64,000 nucleotides of DNA from an uncultured Aquimarina sp. (lineage in GTDB: Bacteria > Bacteroidota > Bacteroidia > Flavobacteriales > Flavobacteriaceae): NCBI GenBank assembly GCA_947498705.1, contig CANMLW010000001.1, forward strand, positions 992,001 through 1,056,000. Direction: 5' to 3'. The position numbers were made by a program, and so were the translations under genes. Position 1 is the stretch's first letter. Each line of letters starts with the position of its first letter. Positions 55,434 to 64,000 of this stretch are shown in pieces. The notes under the pieces were generated by a model. That model was not told the origin of the DNA, made no database searches, and saw only the letters and a program-made list of their open reading frames with translations.

Positions 55434-56042
55434 ATGAAGATTAGTAGCGCTGAATTTGTAATAAGTAATAGCGATGTTGCCAAATGCCCAAAAGACAAAC
55501 TCCCAGAATATGCATTTATAGGAAGGTCTAATGTTGGCAAATCTTCATTGATTAACATGCTTACGGATCGAAAGAATCTAGCAAAAACATCAGGAAAGCC
55601 TGGAAAAACACAATTAATAAACCATTTTATCATTAATAAAACATGGTTTTTAGTAGATCTTCCTGGATATGGTTATGCTCGTGTTTCTAAATCAATCAAA
55701 AAAGTATTTCAGAAATTTATCACGGCCTATTTTGCAAAACGAACTCAAATGGTTTGTGCTTTTGTTCTGGTAGATTGTCGTCATGAACCACAAAAAATTG
55801 ATCTGGAGTTTATGCAATGGTTAGGTGAAAACCAAATACCGTTTTCTATAGTTTTTACCAAAGCTGATAAATTATCAAAAAATAAACTACCAATCCAAAT
55901 TGAAAGCTACATCTCAGAAATGTTAAAGTACTGGGAAGAAATGCCTAACTATTTTATCACATCATCATCATCGGGCATGGGGAAAGATGAAATTCTTAAC
56001 TACATAGAAGATCTTAATAATCAATTAAATAGCACTAATTAG
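55434..56042 (+). CDS. engB: ribosome biogenesis GTP-binding protein EngB (YsxC/YihA)
   Basis: The 202-residue TRAFAC GTPase helps assemble the large ribosomal subunit. The motifs are G1 [12 protein letters not shown] (about residues 30-41), G2 region [10 protein letters not shown]3 [11 protein letters not shown]4 TKADK and G5 SSSSGMGK. Its 3' end overlaps the convergent CxxC gene at 56035 by 8 bp. Confidence 0.96.
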   Translation: MKISSAEFVISNSDVAKCPKDKLPEYAFIGRSNVGKSSLINMLTDRKNLAKTSGKPGKTQLINHFIINKTWFLVDLPGYGYARVSKSIKKVFQKFITAYFAKRTQMVCAFVLVDCRHEPQKIDLEFMQWLGENQIPFSIVFTKADKLSKNKLPIQIESYISEMLKYWEEMPNYFITSSSSGMGKDEILNYIEDLNNQLNSTN

Positions 56043-56400
56043 CATCGATTTTAGATAAAATCGATGCAATTAAATCTTCTGTATTTTGTAATTCTCCCAA
56101 TTGATCCGCAGTAAACAACAATTGCATCGTCTTTTCTTTTACAGTAAAAACAACAGGAAAATCAATATCCGAATAATCTGAATATGTATTAATAAATTGA
56201 TCTTTATACATAAATATCGAATCAAAACTCGCATATTGTCTAAAGTTTTTCCATGCAGTTTTTTCAGAAAACACACTGTGTGTTAAACTACACAAATCAC
56301 ACGAATAAGTTTTGGGACTAATAATTTTATGAATTGCATCCAGATATTTATCCAAAACACCCGTTGAGGCATTATATACAAAAATCAATGTTGTTTTCAA
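56035..56400 (-). CDS. conserved hypothetical protein with CxxC motif
   Basis: The 121-residue soluble protein starts [20 protein letters not shown] and has [20 protein letters not shown], a CxxC motif in a basic, aromatic context. It continues with [20 protein letters not shown] and [20 protein letters not shown]. The pattern suggests a small alpha/beta fold, perhaps thioredoxin-like, with the cysteines for metal or redox. Homologues in Bacteroidota are, as I recall, uncharacterised. It is convergent with engB, overlapping it by 8 bp, and divergent from nothing close; a MITE-like element lies upstream. Confidence 0.7.
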   Translation of the reverse strand: MKTTLIFVYNASTGVLDKYLDAIHKIISPKTYSCDLCSLTHSVFSEKTAWKNFRQYASFDSIFMYKDQFINTYSDYSDIDFPVVFTVKEKTMQLLFTADQLGELQNTEDLIASILSKIDAN

Positions 56401-56500
56401 GACCTTCTTTTACAAGAATTAGTCAAAAAAAAGGTCCTATCATTTCATCAGACACCTAATTTTCTTTATTCTTGAATGCACAACACCGTTTTTAAACGAT

Positions 56501-56665
56501 TTATACCAGTTATACTTTGAATTTACTGTTAAAGAAAATGAGCTATTTTTTGTTTATGAGAAGAAGAAAAAATAAGCATAGCTGTAGTTACGGTTCTTTT
56601 TTATTCTGAAGCAGAAACGAAAAAGAGTATTTTATTACGGTAAATTCAAAGTGTAACTGGTATTA
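56501..56665. repeat. MITE-like element with 26-bp terminal inverted repeats and TTA duplication
   Basis: The element spans 56504-56662 (159 bp). Its ends (56504-56529 and 56637-56662) are inverted repeats beginning TACCAGTTA and matching at 24 of 26 positions. TTA flanks both sides (56501-56503 and 56663-56665), consistent with a 3-bp target duplication. The interior has no open frame. The right TTA is also the gldC stop codon. Only one copy is in the window, so family membership is unknown. Confidence 0.65.
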
Positions 56666-57001
56666 CTCTTGTTTCAACTCTAGTTTCTCGGCAAAATATT
56701 CACAAAAATCTTTCATTGTTGCCGACATTTTTTCATCTTGAGTAGCTCTCAGAAAAGTATCACTCATTGCCACCAATGTTTGGTGAAAAAATATTTTCAT
56801 TTCATCTACTGGCATATCCTTTGTCCACAAATCAATACGTAAACTCTCTTTATTTTTACTATCCCATACAGAAAGAAGTAACGCCTTAGTTTCTTCATTT
56901 TCTACTCCTCCATCTTTTGCTGTCCATTTTAATTGTTCAGGAATACGGTTTTCATCTAACTCGACATCAATCTTAATTTCAGATTTATATTTATTTGCCA
57001 T
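56663..57001 (-). CDS. gldC: gliding motility protein GldC
   Basis: The 112-residue soluble protein starts YKSEIKIDVELDENRIPEQL, contains LKWTAKDGG and LRIDLWTKDMPVDEMKIFFHQ, and matches GldC of Flavobacterium in size and context. GldC is an accessory protein of the gliding/T9SS system that stabilises other Gld proteins. It overlaps gldB by one base (TAATG). Its stop codon coincides with the flank of the MITE-like element. Confidence 0.92.
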   Translation of the reverse strand: MANKYKSEIKIDVELDENRIPEQLKWTAKDGGVENEETKALLLSVWDSKNKESLRIDLWTKDMPVDEMKIFFHQTLVAMSDTFLRATQDEKMSATMKDFCEYFAEKLELKQE

Positions 57002-57969
57002 TACTTTTTTGGTTTATATTTTGAAGTATTAAAAATTGTCTCTGCATCTGCCAATAACATTTGCTGCAAAGATACATTGTTATTTTCCATATAGGAAGAA
57101 ACTATTCTCCAGCCTATAAATTGCCCTATTCTATCGGGAGCTTCTTTATCAATTTCTTCTAAATAAAACTTAGAAAAAGGCGCCGGGTACAAAAATCTTG
57201 GCATTAGTTCGCTATCGGTACTAAACAACAATTGTCTATCTACAAAATATCTCCAAATCTGCGCTTCGTTTGCCATAGCCCACTCATACTGTTCATCCTC
57301 ATATCCCATTTTTAAAGGATTACTATATTTTGGCAAAAAAAGATTTTCCAGATACAATTCTTTACCAATTGTAATCAGATTACCTAAAAAGGTTCTATCT
57401 CGTATTGGGCCAACAATATTTTTAGCATACATAGACGCGATATCAGGAATTATATATTTCTTTTCAAAACCTTGTCTCAAATATTTTTGTATTCCTTCAT
57501 AAAAGTGGTGATCCTTGCCTAAATATGTATCTAAAGAAATGATGAGTAGTCCTTTTGAAAGCACTATCTTATTACGATAATCTACATCTGAAGTAATCGT
57601 TACAATTCTTGGAGTCTTTATTTCTGGAAAATAATATTTGATATGCTGAAACAAAGAATGTAATTCATCTTTCTCACTAGAAAGGTCTGGGAATCTTTTT
57701 TCGACCTCTTCGTTAAGTTCTATCTGAATAGTATCCTTTACTCTTTTAAGCCACAAACTATCTGCATATCTTTCTGAAAACAAAAAGGGGAACTCTTTTT
57801 TGAGATTACCTAAATTATCTGATGTTACACCTGCAAACAATCGCTCAAAACGTTCTATTTTAATTTCTACAGGAATAGCAGCAATTTCCTTCTCTATTTT
57901 ATTTTGCTTAGAACATCCAATCAACAAAAATAGCAATACACTTATTTTAATAAACTTTGTAAACTTCAT
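57001..57969 (-). CDS. gldB: gliding motility lipoprotein GldB
   Basis: The start is set at the ATG at 57969 because it puts MKFTKFIKISVLLFLLIGCSK at the N-terminus, a proper lipoprotein signal with the Cys at about residue 19, and gives 322 residues. A longer frame to 58020 would add 17 residues before the signal; it lies closer to a TACCTTTG promoter element at 58045-58052 and cannot be excluded. GldB is required for gliding and, with GldC, for T9SS-linked motility. The body has FPFLFSERYADSLWLKR and YPAPFSKFYLEEID motifs. It is divergent from nadE. Confidence 0.88.
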   Translation of the reverse strand: MKFTKFIKISVLLFLLIGCSKQNKIEKEIAAIPVEIKIERFERLFAGVTSDNLGNLKKEFPFLFSERYADSLWLKRVKDTIQIELNEEVEKRFPDLSSEKDELHSLFQHIKYYFPEIKTPRIVTITSDVDYRNKIVLSKGLLIISLDTYLGKDHHFYEGIQKYLRQGFEKKYIIPDIASMYAKNIVGPIRDRTFLGNLITIGKELYLENLFLPKYSNPLKMGYEDEQYEWAMANEAQIWRYFVDRQLLFSTDSELMPRFLYPAPFSKFYLEEIDKEAPDRIGQFIGWRIVSSYMENNNVSLQQMLLADAETIFNTSKYKPKK

Positions 57970-58192
57970 ATACATATTCCAACCGTCGTTTAAATACCTT
58001 TTATAACTATACAACGCCATCTTTTTTTATTAATTTTATCTCTGCAAAGGTAGTATATCAAAAATCGAATTGCGAACTATTAGAACATAGAAAATAATAT
58101 TTGTTTCGACTTGATGTTTTTATCTTTATTACTAAAAACCTTTAGACACTATATACCTTTATTAAACAAATTAATTGTATTAAAAACAACTT

Positions 58193-58981
58193 ATGCAAAC
58201 AGAAAAAGTAATTGACCACATCACAAACTGGCTTAAAGAATACGCAAATAACGCAAACATAAAAGGATTTGTAGTTGGTGTTAGCGGAGGTATAGATAGT
58301 GCCATAACATCTACTCTATGTGCAAAAACCGGTTTACAAACATTATGTGTAGAAATGCCAATCCACCAGGCACAGAGTCAAGTTAACCGAGCACAAGAGC
58401 ACATTGCTTTGCTAAAGGAACGATATACCAATGTTACAGACACTAGAGTAAACCTTACCTCTGTTTTTGAAGAGTTTAAATCGGTTGCTCCAAAAACCTC
58501 ACCTAGTCCACAACTTGACCTTTCACTTGCCAATACCAGAGCTAGATTACGAATGACAACACTATATTATTTTGCTGGCTTACACAAGTATCTGGTAGCA
58601 GGTACAGGAAACAAAGTAGAAGACTTTGGCGTTGGTTTTTTTACAAAATATGGAGATGGTGGTGTAGATTTAAGTCCGATAGCAGATTTAACCAAAAGCC
58701 AGGTATATGCATTAGGAAAAGCGTTAGAAGTACCAAATTCTATCCAAATTGCCGCTCCTACAGATGGGCTATTTGGAGATAGTCGTAGCGATGAAGATCA
58801 AATAGGAGCGAGTTATGATGAACTGGAATGGGCGATGAAAATGAAGGATGAAGGAAGGCAAATTGATGATTTTGAGGGTCGAGAACAAGAGGTTTTTAAG
58901 ATATTTATACGTCTAAATACCGTAAACCAGCATAAAATGAACCCTATTCCGGTATGTAAAATACCCTTTGAACTGCTTTAG
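58193..58981 (+). CDS. nadE: NAD+ synthetase
   Basis: The 262-residue enzyme amidates nicotinate adenine dinucleotide to NAD+. It has the N-type ATP pyrophosphatase loop VVGVSGGIDSAITSTL (SGGIDS near residues 31-36), ANTRARLRM, the VAGTGNKVEDFGVGFFTKYGDGGVDL segment and the C-terminal NQHKMNPIPV. The length is that of the ammonia-dependent form without a glutaminase domain. It is divergent from gldB, a common arrangement in Flavobacteriaceae. Confidence 0.95.
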   Translation: MQTEKVIDHITNWLKEYANNANIKGFVVGVSGGIDSAITSTLCAKTGLQTLCVEMPIHQAQSQVNRAQEHIALLKERYTNVTDTRVNLTSVFEEFKSVAPKTSPSPQLDLSLANTRARLRMTTLYYFAGLHKYLVAGTGNKVEDFGVGFFTKYGDGGVDLSPIADLTKSQVYALGKALEVPNSIQIAAPTDGLFGDSRSDEDQIGASYDELEWAMKMKDEGRQIDDFEGREQEVFKIFIRLNTVNQHKMNPIPVCKIPFELL

Positions 58982-59126
58982 AATGCTTTTTGTCGATAAA
59001 CGGATAAAAAAAAGTTTACAAGTCCATGTTCTTAGTAATTTTGTATCAACATTTTTAATGCTACCCCTGAGAATTAAGAATTGTCAAGCTCTTAATCTTA
59101 AATTAACATAACAATCGTAAACAAGA

Positions 59127-59759
59127 ATGACAACCGTATTAATCGCTGATCATCATCCAATTACAAGAAAAGGGATTGTTTCCTTATTTCGTAATTCTGA
59201 TGAATATGAAGTAATAGGAAAAGTAAGTAACGGAAATGATATGTATGATGTTTTGAAAGTAAATATCCCCGATGTACTTATCATGGAACTCGATCTACCA
59301 CAGATCAATGGGATTATGGCATTAAGAACCATTAAAAAAGAATTCGCCAAAATAAAGGTGATTATCTTTAGTTCTCATCCAGAAGAGATGTACGCTTTAA
59401 GTGCTATTAAAGCTGGAGCATCAGCTTATTTATCAAAAACCGTTTCGACGAAAACACTAAAAAAAGCTATCGAACGAGTTTCTAGAGGTGGAATTTACCT
59501 AAATGACAATCTTACACAACAATTGGCTAATGGTAACACTAACGAAAGTAACATGGTCGTAAAGTATAAGAAATTATCTTCTAGAGAGATCGAGGTCCTT
59601 AACCTGTTATCTTCTGGAAAACGTAATAAGGATATAGCTTCTACTTTATCTATCAATGAGAAAACAGTTAGTACCTACAAAACACGACTGCTTAAAAAAC
59701 TTAAAGTTGATAACCTTGCAGATTTGATTCACCAGTCAAGGTTGCTACATATTAGCTAG
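59127..59759 (+). CDS. NarL/FixJ-type response regulator with Glu at the phosphoacceptor position
   Basis: The 210-residue protein has a receiver domain (1-120) and a LuxR-type helix-turn-helix (about 145-210; LSSREIEVLNLLSSGKRNKD). In the receiver, the acidic pair (DHH, residues 8-10) and the conserved Lys (SKTVS, near 105) are present. The usual phospho-Asp of the D-[LIV]-x-[ML]-P motif is Glu54 (IPDVLIMELDLPQING). It may be constantly active or respond without phosphorylation. There is no adjacent histidine kinase gene. Confidence 0.92.
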   Translation: MTTVLIADHHPITRKGIVSLFRNSDEYEVIGKVSNGNDMYDVLKVNIPDVLIMELDLPQINGIMALRTIKKEFAKIKVIIFSSHPEEMYALSAIKAGASAYLSKTVSTKTLKKAIERVSRGGIYLNDNLTQQLANGNTNESNMVVKYKKLSSREIEVLNLLSSGKRNKDIASTLSINEKTVSTYKTRLLKKLKVDNLADLIHQSRLLHIS

Positions 59760-59810
59760 TTATTTTTATTTTATTCATAATATTATAAAAATATAGCTCA
59801 AGAGTACTTT

Positions 59811-59864
59811 TAACATTTATTTTCTGTAAGAAAAAAATACGATTCTTACAGAAAATAAATGTTA
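59811..59864. terminator. 22-bp perfect hairpin between convergent genes
   Basis: The arms 59811-59832 and 59843-59864 (starting TAACATTTATTTTCTG) are fully complementary with a 10-nt loop. It lies between the response regulator and dnaG, which converge, and probably serves as a two-way terminator although the flanking T-run is short. The motif TTTTCTGTAAG occurs a third time at 59876-59886 in direct orientation. Confidence 0.6.
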
Positions 59865-59949
59865 ACCTATTTGGGTTTTCTGTAAGTAGCTTTTTGATCA
59901 TATACATTTTATCATAACATCATGTAATGATAGTAAAATTGATATACTA

Positions 59950-61920
59950 TCACATAACTCTATTTAGCTTTTCTGAAAGTATTCTTTTAAGAGATAAGTA
60001 ATCCATTATATCTTGAATGGTTTCTTGATTATTTACTTCTTTATCACTACTATTCTTTTTAACTTCTTCCGAAAGTTCTTTTACCTTTTCGGCTATTAAA
60101 AATCTGCGTAAATTTAAAATAACATCACTTACATACTGAGCCACTGTAACTTCTTTCTTCTTTACATGAATTTCCATATCAACCCATCTGTGTAATGCAT
60201 ATCGTTCTTCATTCATCAATATTGCAGTGATTTCTGAAGCTATTTCTGGAGGTATATGATTAATAAAACTCTCTATTTTAAAATCTTCTTCCTGATTTAG
60301 CCCTTCGATTAACAAGGTATATATTGCTTTAAAACTTTCGTTAGCAAATTCTACTTCATCATCCTGAAGATCTAAGTAAACTTTTTCAAATACTTTTGTG
60401 GTATATGCTTCTGGTTCCAGTATTAATTCGCCGTCTTCATTTTCTTTTAAAATAAGATCTTCAAACTCTTCTTCTCTATCCCCATACAACAGTAATATTT
60501 CAATTATTTTACGTTCCAAAACATTTTTTTGATCAATCTTAGGAGATTTCTTCACCTCATCTTTGACCACTTCAAATGACTTCTTTTCCTGTTTCTGTTG
60601 TTTACGCTGATCTTTTATCTCAACATTGCGTATTTGTGCTAACGTATCAAACAAAACATCTTCAGAAACATCCATGATTCTAGAACATTCTTTCACATAG
60701 ATTTCTCGTTTAATAACATCAGGAATCTTAGAAATACTGGTCACCATATCACGAACCAGTTCTGCTTTTTTTATAGGATCATTTTCTGAGTCTTTTTTTA
60801 GCAAAGAAGCCTTATAACCAATAAAGTCTTGAGCATGATCTTTAAGATAGGTAGAAAGTTCTTCTAGTGTATTTTGTTTAGCAAAACTATCTGGATCCTC
60901 TCCCTCAGGAAAACTACACACCTTCACATTCATTCCCTGCTCCAGAATCAAATCTATCCCCCTTAGAGAGGCTCTCATTCCTGCAGGATCGCTATCAAAT
61001 AATACTGTAATATTTTTTGTTAACCTGTTAATCAAACGAATTTGATCTGGAGTAAGTGCTGTACCCGAAGATGAGACTACATTTTTTACTCCTGTTTGAT
61101 GAAATTGAATAACATCTGTATATCCTTCTACCAAAAAACAATTATCCTCTTTGGCAATAGTTTGTTTTGCATGATAAAGCCCATATAAGACCTTACTCTT
61201 ATGATAAATATCACTCTCTGGAGAGTTAAGGTATTTTGCCGCTTTTTTTTCATTGGTAAGTATCCTACCTCCAAAACCTAATACACGTCCAGACATTGAC
61301 TGTATAGGAAACATGACCCTACCTTTAAAACGATCAAACTGCTTTTCTTCTTTTACTATGGTAAGACCTGTCTTTTCAAGAAAACTTAATTGATAGCCTT
61401 TTTTTATGGCTTCTGTAGTAAAAGCATCCCATACATCTGGAGAATATCCCAATCCAAACTTTTTGATGGTTTCTTCTGTAAATCCTCTCTCCTTAAAATA
61501 GGTTAATCCTATGGCTTTCCCTCGTTCGGTTTTATGTAATGTATTCTGAAAAAAAGTTGACGCAAACTCACTAACCAAATACATACTTTCTCTTTCATTG
61601 GCTTGTTCCTTTTGCTCATCTGATTGCTCGGTTTCTTCTACCTCAATATTATACTTTTTTGCCAGATACTTTATAGCTTCGGGATAAGAAAAATGCTCAT
61701 GTTCCATTAAGAAAGCAACTACATTCCCTCCTTTACCACTAGAAAAATCTTTCCAGATTTGTTTTACAGGAGACACCATAAAAGATGGGGTTTTCTCATC
61801 GCTAAACGGACTCAATCCTTTAAAATTACTCCCTGCCTTTTTTAACTGAACAAAATCGCCTATTACTTCTTCTAAACGAGCAGTCTCAAATACAGCATCT
61901 ATGGTTGTCTTATGAATCAT
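59950..61920 (-). CDS. dnaG: DNA primase DnaG without zinc-ligand residues
   Basis: DnaG makes RNA primers for replication. The 656-residue protein has the N-terminal zinc-finger-like fold, but where CHC2 fingers have CPFHxE and CxxCG this one has SPFSDEKTPSF and DFSSGKGGN, so all four ligands are missing. The RNA polymerase core follows (YFKERGFTEETIKKFGLGYS) with Toprim motifs FLVEGYTDVIQFHQ and VLFDSDPAGMRAS. The C-terminal region is a long helical DnaB-binding type domain. Loss of the ligands may be general in Bacteroidota. It converges on the response regulator gene. Confidence 0.95.
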   Translation of the reverse strand: MIHKTTIDAVFETARLEEVIGDFVQLKKAGSNFKGLSPFSDEKTPSFMVSPVKQIWKDFSSGKGGNVVAFLMEHEHFSYPEAIKYLAKKYNIEVEETEQSDEQKEQANERESMYLVSEFASTFFQNTLHKTERGKAIGLTYFKERGFTEETIKKFGLGYSPDVWDAFTTEAIKKGYQLSFLEKTGLTIVKEEKQFDRFKGRVMFPIQSMSGRVLGFGGRILTNEKKAAKYLNSPESDIYHKSKVLYGLYHAKQTIAKEDNCFLVEGYTDVIQFHQTGVKNVVSSSGTALTPDQIRLINRLTKNITVLFDSDPAGMRASLRGIDLILEQGMNVKVCSFPEGEDPDSFAKQNTLEELSTYLKDHAQDFIGYKASLLKKDSENDPIKKAELVRDMVTSISKIPDVIKREIYVKECSRIMDVSEDVLFDTLAQIRNVEIKDQRKQQKQEKKSFEVVKDEVKKSPKIDQKNVLERKIIEILLLYGDREEEFEDLILKENEDGELILEPEAYTTKVFEKVYLDLQDDEVEFANESFKAIYTLLIEGLNQEEDFKIESFINHIPPEIASEITAILMNEERYALHRWVDMEIHVKKKEVTVAQYVSDVILNLRRFLIAEKVKELSEEVKKNSSDKEVNNQETIQDIMDYLSLKRILSEKLNRVM

Positions 61921-62301
61921 TATCTATATTGCCTAGTATCCAACTATAAAACCCTAGTATAAAAGTTTTATATCTTTTAAATGATCACAAAAATACACAA
62001 TTCTAAAACTTGAGTTATCTTCAATAAAATAAATAAACTTCAAGAACATCTAACAGAAAACATTTTTTAAGCTTCAGAAAACAAGTTAGGCAAAAGAAAA
62101 CACCATCAATATACTCATGTAAAGCACTTTACACATATACCAAAAAAATTATAAAAAAAAAGAGGCCGCTCAAACAAACAACCTCTTCATTTAGCAATAC
62201 CAATGCCAAATGGTCAATTCTACCTTGGGGAGGGGAGAAAGGAATTCAGATTTAAAATGGTATTCATATTCGAATTTTAATCACCGACTTACCATCCTTT
62301 T
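61921..62301. other. intergenic region before dnaG
   Basis: No gene is seen. It holds the terminator at 62160-62187 and a 16-bp inverted repeat TGTAAAG-CA-CTTTACA at 62118-62133, which could be a binding site in front of dnaG, though nothing identifies the protein. AATACCA/TGGTATT near 62196 and 62256 form a loose inverted pair. Confidence 0.35.
62160..62187 (-). terminator. Rho-independent terminator of the T9SS protein gene
   Basis: On the - strand AAGAGG (62187-62182) pairs with CCTCTT (62165-62160), followed at once by nine T. It lies 115 bp after the stop of the gene at 62302. Confidence 0.7.
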
Positions 62302-64000
62302 TTAATTTTTTATAAAACTTCTTGTTACCACATCATTTTTAGAAGTTATTCTCATAAAATATCTTCCTGATGCAATACCGCTTACATCAATATATTTTTT
62401 TGCTCCATGATTAGGGATTTTCTTTACCAAAGTACCGTACATAGAAAAAATTTCAAGATTTTGGATTAAACTTTCTTCTATAGCAATGTTTAGAATATCA
62501 TTTCTTACTGGGTTAGGTGATAGTATAAATCGTTGATCATCCTTGTCTGTATCTGCTAATTCATAAGTACTTATTCCTGCCTCATCTACTTGCACACAAA
62601 ATTCTACAGTATCTGCATCTGTAAAATTTCCTCCCGAAATAATGGTACCTGTATTACTTGACAGATAATAGGATCCCATACCATACTCACAACAAATACC
62701 ATCTCCAAAAGAATCCGAAAGAACAAAAGTATACCTCCCTGGTTTTAAATCATTAATAGTACTCACTACTGTGGATTGAGCTGTATTTCCGCTAGAATAT
62801 CTTTCTGAAGCAACAACCTTATCCTCTTCATCCATAAGTACCCATGAAGTTTCTTCTGGGTGTTTATCAAAAGTTACACTTAATTGCAGATCATTCTCTA
62901 CACAAACGGCCCCAACAACGTTTGACTCAATAGAAATTGCATCTATTGCTATTTTGGTTTTCTCTGTGTTTCCTGTCCTACCACTAAAACGTAATTGTAT
63001 ACCACTCCCTCTATAAAGTGATAAATCTATAGAAGCAGTTTTCCATTCACTATCCTGATTTCCTATCTTTTTCCAAACACTATTCCAGGTAACACCTTTA
63101 TCATTGCTTATTTCGACCTCTAGTGATCCCATAGCATCATCTCCATTCATATAATAATTAAATGAGAGTATGGCAGAAGGCGCATGCATAAGATCAAAAC
63201 ACGGGGAATCAAGAGTCGCTTTTTTATTAAAATTGTTAGAAGATTCTATAAAAACATAACTCTCCCCTTCATACGCTTTAAAAGACTCAATATTTACAAA
63301 TTGTGTACTACTAGAACTCCTAACCCAATCAAGATCATCTTCTAACACTTGAGTCCATGACCCTAAGTCTTTTTCAAAGCTTTCATAATATGGGACGCTC
63401 ACTCCCTCTATACATCCTTTTATTGTAATTGCAGGTGTACTTACTACCAATGTATTACTTGGGGTTGATTGATTACCAGATAAATCTTTTGCCAACACAT
63501 AAAATGAATATGAAGTCTGTGGTGTCAAACCTTTAATAGTATATCTGGTTTTTGAAGTAGTACCTATGAATTGATCATCCTGAAAAACATAGTATTCCTT
63601 AACTACCACATTATCTACAGAAGCCTCCCAATCCAATGTGATAGACTTTGCTATTTTTTCTGAAACTACTAAATTATGTGGTGAAGAGGGAGGATCAATA
63701 TCATCAATTTTAGAATCTATTCTAAAAGCTACTACGTGGCTTTTCCTTATACTAGAAGGACCTTTCATATACTCACTAATATGCCAAAATGTTTTATCAT
63801 CTAACGGATCTACGGTTAATTGTCCATAATCACCATACCTACCATCACTCCTATTATTTTTTCTATCTCCATTGGCTGATACTTGTTCTTCTACTGTCAT
63901 ATATCCCAAAGGATCACTTGCCAATCTACCCGTATATCGCAATGATGTATATACATTGGGCCCTACGACGGTATAGGCCAATCCAATATTACCATCTACA
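62302..64000 (-). CDS. 3' part of a T9SS-secreted protein with FnIII domain (partial)
   Basis: The frame is open to the right window edge (VDGNIGLAYTVVG...), so the start lies outside; the TTG at 63981 is not a real start. The visible 566 residues hold the end of a repeat-like region (LASDPLGYMTVEEQV), a fibronectin type III domain (about 95-185; PPSSPHNLVVSEKIAKSITL), a MAM/jelly-roll-like domain (SPCFDLMHAPSAILSFNYYM) and a domain with LSDSFGDGICCEYGMGSYYL. The C-terminal T9SS type A sorting signal follows (FILSPNPVRNDILNI ... GRYFMRITSK). Export by the type IX system and surface or secreted location are expected. The enzymatic part, if any, is upstream of the window. Confidence 0.92.
   Translation of the reverse strand, partial: VDGNIGLAYTVVGPNVYTSLRYTGRLASDPLGYMTVEEQVSANGDRKNNRSDGRYGDYGQLTVDPLDDKTFWHISEYMKGPSSIRKSHVVAFRIDSKIDDIDPPSSPHNLVVSEKIAKSITLDWEASVDNVVVKEYYVFQDDQFIGTTSKTRYTIKGLTPQTSYSFYVLAKDLSGNQSTPSNTLVVSTPAITIKGCIEGVSVPYYESFEKDLGSWTQVLEDDLDWVRSSSSTQFVNIESFKAYEGESYVFIESSNNFNKKATLDSPCFDLMHAPSAILSFNYYMNGDDAMGSLEVEISNDKGVTWNSVWKKIGNQDSEWKTASIDLSLYRGSGIQLRFSGRTGNTEKTKIAIDAISIESNVVGAVCVENDLQLSVTFDKHPEETSWVLMDEEDKVVASERYSSGNTAQSTVVSTINDLKPGRYTFVLSDSFGDGICCEYGMGSYYLSSNTGTIISGGNFTDADTVEFCVQVDEAGISTYELADTDKDDQRFILSPNPVRNDILNIAIEESLIQNLEIFSMYGTLVKKIPNHGAKKYIDVSGIASGRYFMRITSKNDVVTRSFIKN

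Noticed and set aside
62190-62265. AATACCA/TGGTATT pair as a second MITE
   Set aside because: Only 7 bp match, with no target duplication and no likeness to the element at 56504-56662 beyond ACCA.

Overview
The window is AT-rich chromosome of a member of the Bacteroidota, most likely a marine Flavobacteriaceae. The signs are gldB/gldC gliding genes, a T9SS C-terminal sorting domain, a SusC/SusD pair, DUF5916, DUF3526 and DUF4374-type genes, TAnnTTTG promoter elements in place of sigma70 boxes, and a Bacteroidota-style dcw cluster without murF and ddl. The exact genus cannot be read from the sequence.

Region 1 (1-16260) holds two paralogous cassettes pointing at each other. Each encodes an ABC-2-type transporter made of one ATPase and two DUF3526-type permeases. 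The + strand copy follows a partial DUF4374-like lipoprotein gene and runs on into a DUF5916 outer-membrane-type protein and a MATE exporter. The - strand copy carries a TonB-dependent siderophore receptor between its ATPase and permeases. A SAM methyltransferase, a Fur-family (Zur-like) regulator and a zinc aspartoacylase-like hydrolase lie between them.

Region 2 (16260-27700) looks like a zinc or metal homeostasis island. Three copies of a GCAAC-N3-GTTGC palindrome are visible: in front of the Fur-family gene, in front of a COG0523 GTPase gene, and in a divergent promoter at 16851-16889. The divergent promoter drives a small secreted CxxC protein on one side. On the other side it drives an ABC ATPase, an FtsX-like permease with a His-rich loop, and a DUF3299-like protein. 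Next come a - strand operon (HMA-domain lipoprotein, DUF6702, HupE/UreJ, two lipoproteins), a second copy of the small CxxC protein, a split 5'-nucleotidase whose C-terminal half is frameshifted, a second COG0523 GTPase, and the remains of a PhoX-like gene.

Region 3 (27900-37800) is accessory. It has a SusC/SusD/lipoprotein operon, 1.3 kb of decayed sequence, a secreted coiled-coil protein whose signal peptide is put out of frame by an A9 tract, a GNAT acetyltransferase, a MoaF-like lipoprotein and a Crp-family regulator.

Region 4 (37880-64000) is core genome. It holds tRNA-Arg(TCG), yqeY, and the complete - strand dcw cluster mraZ-rsmH-ftsL-ftsI-murE-mraY-murD-ftsW-murG-murC-ftsQ-ftsA-ftsZ with a probable MraZ operator at its head. 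Then come an alpha/beta hydrolase, engB, gldB-gldC beside a MITE-like element, nadE, a NarL-type regulator with Glu at the usual phospho-Asp position, dnaG with no zinc ligands in its zinc-finger domain, and the 3' part of a T9SS-secreted FnIII protein that runs off the window.
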